Source of the DNA: CAYTZH01 sp964442285
GTDB lineage: Bacteria > Myxococcota_A > UBA9160 > JAFDET01
Direction: 5' to 3'
NCBI GenBank assembly: GCA_964442285.1
Contig: CAYTZH010000082.1
Span: 1 to 10,741, forward strand
Length of the DNA stretch: 10,741 nucleotides
Both the position numbers and the translations under genes were made by a program. This document shows, piece after piece, positions 5,423-10,741 of the stretch (positions are counted from its first letter, which is position 1; each line of letters opens with the position of its first letter). The notes beneath the pieces are model-generated. The model made no database searches and was not told where the DNA came from. It saw only the letters and a list, made by a program, of their open reading frames with translations.

Positions 5423-7078
5423 ATGTCCGCTCCCCCCCTCCCCGTGATCGACGACGCCCAGCGCCTGCTCCAGGCCACCGAGGGCCTGGTGGAACAGGCC
5501 CTGGACGCGGCCCGCCGTGTGACCGAGGGCGGCCGCGGCATCGACGATCACCAGGTGCTCTCCGAGCGGGTGGCCTACGCGGCCACCGAGGCGCGGGCCG
5601 CTCGCGAGCTGGTGGCCCAGACCGGGCGGCTGCTGGCGGAGGGCCGCGCCGACGAGCTGCGCGTGGCCACGACGGCCGCCGCGACGGCCGAGATGGCGGC
5701 CAACGTGCGCAGCCGGCTCGACCCGATCGTCGACGACCTGGGCCTCGGCGAGGCGGCGCTGGACGCCGCCTTCCCCTCGGAGGTGCGCGCGCTGCTGCGG
5801 CGCGCCGGGCACGACTGCGTGCTGGAGCGGATCGGCGCCCAGGTGGCGGAGGTCCGCGGCCGCAACGAGCTGCCCCTGGAGGAGACCCTGGAGCAGGTGC
5901 GCGAGCAGGTGCGCGCCTTCGCCGACGAGGTCGTCGCGCCCCACGCCGAGCGGATCCACCGCCACGACGAGCTGGTGCCGGAGGACTTCATCTCGCAGAT
6001 GGCGGAGCTCGGCTTCTTCGGGCTCTCGGTGCCCGAGGAGTACGGCGGCGTCGAGATGGGCAACCTCGCCATGATCCTCACCACCGAGGAGCTCTCCCGG
6101 GCGTCGCTCGCCTCCGCGGGCTCGCTGATCACGCGTCCCGAGATCCTCACCAAGGCCCTCCTCCAGGGCGGCACCGAGGAGCAGAAGCAGCACTGGCTGC
6201 CGCAGCTCGCCTCGGGTGAGAAGATGGTGGGCATCTCGGTGACGGAGCCCGACATCGGGAGCAACGTGGCGGGCGTGAAGTGCCGGGCCACCCGCGGCAG
6301 CGTCGGCGGCGAGGAGGGCTGGATCATCAACGGGCCGAAGGCCTGGTGCACCTTCGCGGGGCGCGCCGACGTGCTCGCCGTGCTCGTGCGCACCGACCCG
6401 GACCCGGCCAAGGGGCCCAAGGGGCTCTCCCTCCTGATCGTGCCCAAGGACCGCTTCGAGGGCCACGACTTCGACATGAAGCAGCCCGGCGGCGGGCGCA
6501 TGGTGGGCAAGGCGGATGCCACGCCCGGCTACCGCGGGATGCACAGCTTCACCCTGAACTTCGAGGACTACTTCGTGCCCGCCGAGAACCTGGTGGGCGG
6601 CGAGGCCGGGCTCGGCCGCGGCTTCTACCTGCAGATGGCCGGCTTCGCGGCAGGACGCCTGCAGACCGGCGGACGCGCCTGCGGCCTGGCCCAGGCGGCC
6701 CTGGAGAAGACGGCGGAGTACGTGGTCGACCGCCTCCAGTTCGACCGGCCCATCTCCGAGTACGGGCTCACCCGCTTCACCCTGGGCCAGATGGCCGCGC
6801 GCCTCGCCGCCTCGCGGGCGCTCACCTACGCCGCCGCCGAGGCGTTCGACGTCGACGAGCGCGCCGCGGGCCCGCTGGCCGCCCAGGCCAAGCTGCTGGC
6901 CTGCGACATGGCCGTGACCGTCACCCAGCAGGGCCAGATCCTGCACGGTGGCTGGGGCTACGCCGAGGAGTATCCCATCAGCCGCTACGTGGTGGATGCC
7001 ACCGTGCTGCCCATCTTCGAGGGCGTGAAGCCGATCCTCGAGCTGAAGGTGGTGGCCCGCAGCCTGCTCGGCGCCTAG
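5423..7078 (+). CDS. Acyl-CoA dehydrogenase with N-terminal extension, (2S)-methylsuccinyl-CoA dehydrogenase-like
   Basis: This 551-residue FAD-dependent acyl-CoA dehydrogenase introduces an alpha,beta double bond in an acyl-CoA. The core starts near residue 152 (LEQVREQVRAFADEVVAPHAE). It contains FGLSVPEEYGG (about 199-209), VTEPDIGSN (273-281) with the FAD-contacting segment, and AWCTFAGRADVLAVLVRT. The C-terminal half has RLQTGGRACGLAQAALE, LHGGWGYAEEYPISR and PIFEG, where Glu533 is at the standard catalytic-base position. An all-helical, Ala-rich extension of about 150 residues precedes the core. Ordinary members are about 380 residues. This extension and the sequence style match methylsuccinyl-CoA dehydrogenase of the ethylmalonyl-CoA pathway, but crotonyl-CoA carboxylase/reductase and ethylmalonyl-CoA mutase are not in the window, so the substrate is inferred. 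AGAGG supports ATG 5423; an in-frame ATG at 5366 would add 19 residues. It is likely monocistronic, ending at a terminator-like hairpin. Confidence 0.9.
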   Translation: MSAPPLPVIDDAQRLLQATEGLVEQALDAARRVTEGGRGIDDHQVLSERVAYAATEARAARELVAQTGRLLAEGRADELRVATTAAATAEMAANVRSRLDPIVDDLGLGEAALDAAFPSEVRALLRRAGHDCVLERIGAQVAEVRGRNELPLEETLEQVREQVRAFADEVVAPHAERIHRHDELVPEDFISQMAELGFFGLSVPEEYGGVEMGNLAMILTTEELSRASLASAGSLITRPEILTKALLQGGTEEQKQHWLPQLASGEKMVGISVTEPDIGSNVAGVKCRATRGSVGGEEGWIINGPKAWCTFAGRADVLAVLVRTDPDPAKGPKGLSLLIVPKDRFEGHDFDMKQPGGGRMVGKADATPGYRGMHSFTLNFEDYFVPAENLVGGEAGLGRGFYLQMAGFAAGRLQTGGRACGLAQAALEKTAEYVVDRLQFDRPISEYGLTRFTLGQMAARLAASRALTYAAAEAFDVDERAAGPLAAQAKLLACDMAVTVTQQGQILHGGWGYAEEYPISRYVVDATVLPIFEGVKPILELKVVARSLLGA

Positions 7079-7136
7079 CCCGGCCCGCTCGGGGGGCGGC
7101 AGGCGAGCGGCAGCTCCTGCAGCTTCCCGGCAGCGG

Positions 7137-7158
7137 GGCGGCAGCAAGGGCCGCCTTT
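7137..7158 (+). terminator. Intrinsic terminator-like hairpin after the acyl-CoA dehydrogenase
   Basis: A perfect stem GGCGGC (7137-7142) / GCCGCC (7150-7155) with a 7-nt loop is followed directly by TTT (7156-7158). The T-run is short. The position, 58 bp after the stop and before the next gene's leader, fits a terminator. Confidence 0.5.
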
Positions 7159-7170
7159 GGTGGTCCACCA
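7158..7170. promoter_or_regulatory. Palindrome in the PEP-CTERM upstream region
   Basis: TGGTGG-T-CCACCA is a perfect 6-bp inverted repeat around one base, 60 bp before the PEP-CTERM gene start. It may be an operator. It shares the core GG(T/C)GGTCC(A/G)CC with the 5307-5317 palindrome. Confidence 0.3.
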
Positions 7171-7199
7171 CACGATTCAACCTTCAGCTGTGGCTCGAA

Positions 7200-7230
7200 T
7201 CCCCCGATTAGTTGGGGGAGAGAGCCCCCA
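7200..7230 (+). promoter_or_regulatory. Mutually exclusive hairpins over the ribosome site of the PEP-CTERM gene
   Basis: Three arms are visible: TCCCCC (7200-7205), a GGGGG block (7214-7218) flanked by T7213 and A7219, and CCCCCA (7225-7230). The G block can pair with either C block, 6 bp each way. The second hairpin, TGGGGGAGAGAGCCCCCA, includes the A of the start ATG and holds the GGAG ribosome site (7217-7220) partly in the stem and partly in the loop. This geometry could switch or damp translation. Confidence 0.45.
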
Positions 7231-8066
7231 TGAGAACCCCCCACCGCCACGTCGCCCGCGCCGTCTGCCTCTCCCTCGCCCTGGGTCTGGGCCTGCCCGG
7301 ACTGGCCTCGGCGATGATCACCAACGGCAGCTTCGAGACCGGTGATCTCTCGGGCTGGAGCCGGCGCGGCGACGTCTCGGTGGTGGATGGCAGCTTCGGA
7401 ACGACCCCGAGCGACGGCGGCTTCCAGATCCTGCTCTCCACCGTCAACACGGGGGTGAACAGCGGCCTCGAGCCCGACGTCAGCTACTCCGGCTTCGACG
7501 CCCGCACCCTCAACAACGGCTTCGAGCGCTGGATGCGCCTGCCGACGGGCGTGATCAACGGGATCCTGCGCGCGGGCGACCAGCCCGGCACCGAGGGCTC
7601 GGCGATCCGCCAGAACTTCACCGCGAACGCCGGCGAGGTGCTCCAGTTCGACTGGAACTTCGTCACCGACGAGACCACGATCAACCCCTCCTACGACGAC
7701 TTCGCCGTGGTGACCGTCCGGGAGGACCTGGGCGGCAACACCTACCAGGACGTCTCGACCTCGGTGCTGGTGAACCAGGCCGCCGCGCTCTACCAGGGCG
7801 GCGGCAGCGGCACCCCCCTCGCGGACGAAACCGGCTACAGCACCTTCCAGCTGACGCTGCCGACGACCGCCAACTACGTGCTCTCGGTCGCCATCTTCGA
7901 CGCCCAGGACCAGCTCGTGCCGTCGGTGCTGCTGGTGGACAACACCCGGCTCGTGGCCCCCGAGCCCGACACGTTCGTGCTGCTCGTGCTCGGACTGGTG
8001 GGGCTCACCTGGTTCGGGCGTCGACGCGGGCTCCGCGGGATGCACCCCGCCGCGGTCACCCCCTAG
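7230..8066 (+). CDS. PEP-CTERM sorting-domain protein
   Basis: This 278-residue exported protein has a signal peptide with a basic n-region, a core AVCLSLALGLGLPGL and a cut probably after ASA at residue 28. The mature part opens with NGSFETGDLSGW (32-43), a start typical of galactose-binding-like/jelly-roll beta domains in surface proteins, and continues as Asn/Thr/Gly-rich beta sequence with no cysteine. The C-terminus is the exosortase sorting signal: PEP at 244-246, a hydrophobic helix FVLLVLGLVGLTWF, and RRR at 264-266. After RRR a 12-residue tail follows, longer than usual. Exosortase is expected to cleave near PEP, and such proteins commonly go to the envelope or extracellular matrix; the exosortase is not in this window. 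ATG 7230 is preceded by GGAG with 9-nt spacing and sits in a hairpin. Its TAG stop shares CTAG with the convergent SDR stop. Confidence 0.87.
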   Translation: MRTPHRHVARAVCLSLALGLGLPGLASAMITNGSFETGDLSGWSRRGDVSVVDGSFGTTPSDGGFQILLSTVNTGVNSGLEPDVSYSGFDARTLNNGFERWMRLPTGVINGILRAGDQPGTEGSAIRQNFTANAGEVLQFDWNFVTDETTINPSYDDFAVVTVREDLGGNTYQDVSTSVLVNQAAALYQGGGSGTPLADETGYSTFQLTLPTTANYVLSVAIFDAQDQLVPSVLLVDNTRLVAPEPDTFVLLVLGLVGLTWFGRRRGLRGMHPAAVTP

Positions 8067-8923
8067 GACGTCATCGCTACGCTGAGCGCCCAGAGGCGGG
8101 CGTCCGCCTCGGGATCCCGCGCGCCGTGGCCCGGCTTGCGGGGCGCGCAGCGCGCGTAGTAGCCGCCGCTGGCCTCGACGAGCTCGGGTGCGCACACGAG
8201 ATGCACGAGCGTCTCGGCGCCCTGCTCCGGGGTCGCCAGGAAGCGCTTCACGAGCTGCCCGAGCACCCGCAGCCCGCCGCCGTTCTGGTCGCCCAGCCCC
8301 GTGTTGACGCCGCCCGGGTGCAGGGCGTTGGCGGTCACGCCGGTCCCGGCCAGGCGCCGGGCCAGCTCGGCGTTCCACATCACGTTGGCGAGCTTCGACA
8401 CGGCGTACGCGCGCAGTCCCCGGTAGCGGCGCCGGCACTCCGGGTCGTCGAAGGGGAAGGCCCCGAGGAAGCGGTGGGCATCCGACGCGGTGCTCACCAC
8501 CCGGGCCGGGGCGCTCTCCACCAGGCGCTCCCGCAGTCGCTCCGTGAGCAGGAAGTAGGCCAGGTGGTTCACGGCGAAGGTGGTCTCGATGCCGTCGGGG
8601 GTCTCCCCGAACGACGTGCACACCACGCCGGCGTTGTTCACCAGCACGTCGATCCGCGGATGGGCCGCGAGCAGCGCGTCGGCGACGCGGTGGATGTCGG
8701 CCTGGCGGGAGAGGTCCGCCGCGAAGACCCGGGTGCGGTCGTTGCCGCTGGCCTCCTGGATGTCCTTCGCGGTGGCCCGGGCCTTCTCCGGATTGCGGGC
8801 CACCAGGGAGAGCGCCGCGCCCCGCCGGGCGAGCGCCATCGCGGCGGCGCGCCCGATGCCGGCCGTGGCGCCGGTGATCACCACGGTGCGGTCGCAGAGA
8901 TCCGTCGGCGTGGCTGCGGTCAT
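8063..8923 (-). CDS. Short-chain dehydrogenase/reductase, retinol-dehydrogenase-like
   Basis: This 286-residue NAD(P)-dependent oxidoreductase is of the classical SDR superfamily. Visible are the cofactor motif TGATAGIG (17-24), AARNPEKA-type second strand with Arg43 favouring NADP(H), NNAG (96-99), the Asn119 in NHLAYF, Ser147 in TASDAH, and YAVSK with Tyr173 and Lys177. The catalytic tetrad is therefore complete. The LANVMWNAELARRL and HPGGVNTGLG segments resemble the RDH11-14/WWOX branch, which acts on retinoids, steroids or long-chain aldehydes, but bacterial members have diverse substrates. The ATG at 8923 is preferred because AGGAG lies 5 nt upstream. An in-frame ATG at 8956 would add 11 residues and overlap the divergent oxidase start. 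The stop overlaps the PEP-CTERM stop. The substrate is unknown. Confidence 0.9.
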   Translation of the reverse strand: MTAATPTDLCDRTVVITGATAGIGRAAAMALARRGAALSLVARNPEKARATAKDIQEASGNDRTRVFAADLSRQADIHRVADALLAAHPRIDVLVNNAGVVCTSFGETPDGIETTFAVNHLAYFLLTERLRERLVESAPARVVSTASDAHRFLGAFPFDDPECRRRYRGLRAYAVSKLANVMWNAELARRLAGTGVTANALHPGGVNTGLGDQNGGGLRVLGQLVKRFLATPEQGAETLVHLVCAPELVEASGGYYARCAPRKPGHGARDPEADARLWALSVAMTS

Positions 8924-8928
8924 CGCGT

Positions 8929-8933
8929 CTCCT
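8929..8933 (-). promoter_or_regulatory. Ribosome binding site of the SDR gene
   Basis: Minus-strand AGGAG is 5 nt before ATG 8923, which decides this start over the upstream ATG at 8956. Confidence 0.65.
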
Positions 8934-8941
8934 GGGCGCGC

Positions 8942-8947
8942 TACGCT
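8942..8947 (+). promoter_or_regulatory. Candidate -10 box (TACGCT) for the oxidase gene, leaderless
   Basis: TACGCT ends 7 nt before the ATG at 8955. No Shine-Dalgarno lies between, and the whole box is within the 5' region of the divergent SDR gene. Confidence 0.4.
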
Positions 8948-8954
8948 CGCGGTC

Positions 8955-10259
8955 ATGGTGTGGCAGAACTGGGCCCGAAACCAGCGCGCGCGCCCCGCGC
9001 GGGTGGAGGATCCCGCCAGCGAGGCGGAGCTGGTGGCCTGCGTGCGCCGCGCCCGCGAGGCCGGCCAGCGCCTGCGCGTGGTGGGCGCCGGGCACTCCTT
9101 CACGGGCCTGGCCGCGCCGCGCGCCGGGGATCGGCTGCTGCGCCTCGACCGCTGGGCGGGCGTCGAGTCCGTCGACCGCGAGCGCCTGCGCGTCCGCGTC
9201 CGGGCCGGGACGCGCCTGTTCGAGCTGAACGAGGCCCTCGCCGCCGCGGACCTGGCGCTGCCGAACCTGGGCGACATCGCCTACCAGGCGGTGGCCGGCG
9301 CCACCGAGACCGCCACCCACGGCACCGGCGCGCGCCTCGGCAACCTGGCCACCAACATCGTCGGCATGCAGCTCGTGGACGGTCGCGGGAGCCTCGTGAC
9401 CCTCGACGAGGAGCGCGACGCCGAGCGCCTGCGGGTGGCGCGGGTGGGCCTGGGCGCCCTCGGCGTGATCTCCACGCTGACGCTCCAATGCGTTCCTCGC
9501 TTCCGGCTCCACGCCCGGGAGGGCGCGGAACGCCTCGACGCACTCCTCTCGCGGCTGGACGAGGAGGTCGACGGCAATCAGCACTTCGAGTTCTTCTGGG
9601 TGCCCCACACGGGCTGGGCGCTCACCAAGCGCAACAACCGCAGCGAGCGGCCGCCGGCGCCGCGGCCCCGCTGGCGCGCCCTGCGCGACGACCTGCTCTA
9701 CGGCAACGTGCTCTTCGGGCTGGCGTGTCGCGCCGGCGTCTGGTCGCCCGAGCGGATCCCGCGCCTGGTGCGACTGGTGCCCGGGGCGGGGCCCGTCGAG
9801 TACGTGGACCGCAGCGATCGCGTCTTCGCGTCGCCCCGCTGGGTGCGCTTCCTGGAGATGGAGTACGCCATTCCCCGGGCCGCGGCCGCCGAGGCGCTGG
9901 GCCGGGTCCGCGCCCTGGTGAAGGAGCGCGGCTTCAAGATCTCGTTCCCCGTCGAGGTGCGCTTCGCCGCGGCCGACGACGTTCCGCTCTCTCCCGCCTA
10001 CGGCCGGGAGAGCTGCTACATCGCCGTCCACATCTACCACCGCACGCCCGCCGCCGAGGCCGACGCCTGGTTCCGGGCCGTCGAGGGCGTGATGGACGAC
10101 TACGGCGGCCGGCCCCACTGGGGCAAGCTCCACTTCCAGGACGCCGAGACCCTGGCCCCCCGCTACCCGGACTGGGACGCCTTCGGCAAGCTCCGCCAGG
10201 AGCTCGACCCGGACCGCACCTTCGCCAACGCCGAGCTCGAGCGGGTCCTCGGGCCCTGA
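8955..10259 (+). CDS. D-arabinono-1,4-lactone oxidase family FAD-linked oxidoreductase
   Basis: This 434-residue flavoprotein is of the VAO/aldonolactone-oxidoreductase type (ALO, GULO, GALDH relatives), which oxidise sugar lactones or polyols such as alditols. The N-terminal FAD domain has VVGAGHSFTGLA (42-53), in which His47 is at the position of the covalently flavinylated histidine of the family, and ATETATHGTGARLGN (about 116-130). The C-terminal ALO domain shows EVR (Glu334, Arg336), corresponding to the catalytic Glu-x-Arg, and HWGK at 388-391. Length fits the family (about 430-450). No signal peptide is seen. The ATG at 8955 has no Shine-Dalgarno but TACGCT 7 nt upstream, and MVWQNWARNQ is a usual family beginning. 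The divergent SDR may be coregulated. The substrate is not predictable, and oxygen or another acceptor could be used. Confidence 0.88.
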   Translation: MVWQNWARNQRARPARVEDPASEAELVACVRRAREAGQRLRVVGAGHSFTGLAAPRAGDRLLRLDRWAGVESVDRERLRVRVRAGTRLFELNEALAAADLALPNLGDIAYQAVAGATETATHGTGARLGNLATNIVGMQLVDGRGSLVTLDEERDAERLRVARVGLGALGVISTLTLQCVPRFRLHAREGAERLDALLSRLDEEVDGNQHFEFFWVPHTGWALTKRNNRSERPPAPRPRWRALRDDLLYGNVLFGLACRAGVWSPERIPRLVRLVPGAGPVEYVDRSDRVFASPRWVRFLEMEYAIPRAAAAEALGRVRALVKERGFKISFPVEVRFAAADDVPLSPAYGRESCYIAVHIYHRTPAAEADAWFRAVEGVMDDYGGRPHWGKLHFQDAETLAPRYPDWDAFGKLRQELDPDRTFANAELERVLGP

Positions 10260-10286
10260 TCGAGCGCGTGCTGGGGCTCCGAGGCG

Positions 10287-10310
10287 GGTGCCCGGCCGCA
10301 AGGCGGCACC
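10287..10310 (+). terminator. Hairpin with GCAA tetraloop after the oxidase gene
   Basis: GGTGCC (10287-10292) pairs with GGCACC (10305-10310). After a 2-nt bulge, GCC pairs with GGC around a GCAA (GNRA-class) tetraloop. It lies in the 82-bp gap before the racemase. No T-tract follows, so a terminator is uncertain; a transcript-end or processing structure is also possible. Confidence 0.35.
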
Positions 10311-10327
10311 GGATCCGGCGTCTGGGC

Positions 10328-10333
10328 TACCGT
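10328..10333 (+). promoter_or_regulatory. Candidate -10 box (TACCGT) for the racemase gene, leaderless
   Basis: TACCGT ends 8 nt before the ATG at 10342, with no Shine-Dalgarno between. This is the same arrangement as before several other genes here. Confidence 0.35.
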
Positions 10334-10341
10334 CCGCGGCC

Positions 10342-10741
10342 ATGGGACCCCTCCACGGAATCAAGCTGATCGAGATCGCCGGCATCGGCCCCGGGCCCTT
10401 CGCCGGCATGATGCTCTCCGACATGGGCGCCGAGGTGCTTCGCATCGACCGGCCGCCCCGGGACCCCGGGGCGCCGCCGCGTCCGCCCATCGACTTTCTG
10501 GCCCGCAACCGCCGCAGCGTGGGTGTGGACTTGAAGCAGGCCGAGGGCGTCGAGACCGTGCTGCGCCTGGTCGAGAAGGCCGACGGCCTCTTCGAGGGCT
10601 TCCGCCCCGGCGTCACGGAGCGCCTGGGCCTCGGTCCCGAGGTGTGCCGGGCCCGCAACCCGCGGCTGGTCTACGGGCGCATGACGGGCTGGGGCCAGGA
10701 GGGCCCCCTGGCCCAGGCGGCGGGCCACGACATCAACTACA
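10342..10741 (+). CDS. Alpha-methylacyl-CoA racemase (CaiB/BaiF family), 5' part only
   Basis: The first 133 codons are present and the gene runs off the right edge. The N-terminus GIKLIEIAGIGPGPFAGMMLSDMGAEVLRIDRP is the typical family III CoA-transferase start. It is followed by RNRRSVGVDLKQAEG and FRPGVTERLGLGP. At residues 128-133 GHDINY is present, where His129 aligns with the catalytic His of methylacyl-CoA racemase (AMACR/MCR). The Asp partner lies outside the window. AMACR inverts the C2 stereocentre of 2-methyl-acyl-CoAs for entry into beta-oxidation, in the cytoplasm. The GHDINY motif favours a racemase over a formyl- or carnitine-CoA transferase. No Shine-Dalgarno is seen. The neighbouring acyl-CoA dehydrogenase handles a related substrate class, though it is three genes away. 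Confidence 0.88.
   Translation, partial: MGPLHGIKLIEIAGIGPGPFAGMMLSDMGAEVLRIDRPPRDPGAPPRPPIDFLARNRRSVGVDLKQAEGVETVLRLVEKADGLFEGFRPGVTERLGLGPEVCRARNPRLVYGRMTGWGQEGPLAQAAGHDINY

Noticed and set aside
7190..7210. Sigma-54 promoter before the PEP-CTERM gene, as in some exosortase regulons
   Set aside because: TGGCTCG resembles the -24 element, but the -12 position lacks GC/TTGC at the required spacing.
8954..8957. Second CATG start-codon overlap (SDR and oxidase)
   Set aside because: The SDR frame does include an ATG at 8956, but AGGAG 5 nt before ATG 8923 makes the downstream start much more likely, so the overlap is probably not used.
6978..10658. 1226-codon minus-strand open frame
   Set aside because: It runs antisense through the oxidase, racemase and PEP-CTERM genes and is out of frame with the SDR. 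Its composition is that of an antisense shadow, common in GC-rich DNA.
1..10741. CRISPR, transposase, tRNA or integration-site signatures
   Set aside because: No regularly spaced repeats with unique spacers, no transposase or integrase motifs and no tRNA cloverleaf were found on either strand.

Overview
The window is GC-rich bacterial chromosome with tightly packed genes and no phage, IS, CRISPR or RNA gene that I can recognise. The gene set is an NADPH:F420 oxidoreductase, an exosortase-sorted (PEP-CTERM) protein, a lipoprotein cupredoxin, a methylsuccinyl-CoA-dehydrogenase-like acyl-CoA dehydrogenase and an alpha-methylacyl-CoA racemase. This suggests an F420-using, envelope-bearing (diderm) bacterium with active acyl-CoA metabolism, of the Myxococcota / Desulfobacterota_B (Binatia)-like sort. 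That placement is inference from gene content, not a phylogenetic result.

Layout, left to right. Positions 1-434 show no convincing gene and are less GC-rich than the rest. An NADPH-dependent F420 reductase (minus strand) diverges from a small GBBH-like (DUF971) protein. Next come a short GC-rich spacer with a 26-bp-period duplication and a small hypothetical ORF. A ChbG/HpnK-type deacetylase (minus) starts head-to-head with a secreted TPR protein, and their two ATG codons share one CATG. The TPR gene is followed, through a GTGA overlap, by an inositol-monophosphatase-family enzyme. A small cupredoxin lipoprotein (minus) diverges from a 551-residue acyl-CoA dehydrogenase across a spacer with three 10-bp repeats. 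Then come a terminator-like hairpin, a PEP-CTERM protein with an unusual translation-start hairpin, and a retinol-dehydrogenase-like SDR (minus) whose stop codon shares CTAG with the PEP-CTERM stop. Last are an aldonolactone-oxidase-family flavoprotein and the first 133 codons of a CaiB/BaiF-family racemase.

The genes mostly look like independent housekeeping or accessory units, not one pathway. The acyl-CoA dehydrogenase and the racemase are both enzymes of 2-methyl-branched acyl-CoA chemistry and could be functionally related. The only clear co-translation case is the TPR/phosphatase pair.

No new multi-gene system is apparent. The most interesting signals are regulatory or architectural: a recurrent TANNNT hexamer 5-8 nt before ATGs that lack a Shine-Dalgarno (likely leaderless transcription), two mutually exclusive hairpins at the PEP-CTERM start, gene junctions that share palindromic CATG/CTAG tetramers, and a cupredoxin with His where the axial Met is usual.
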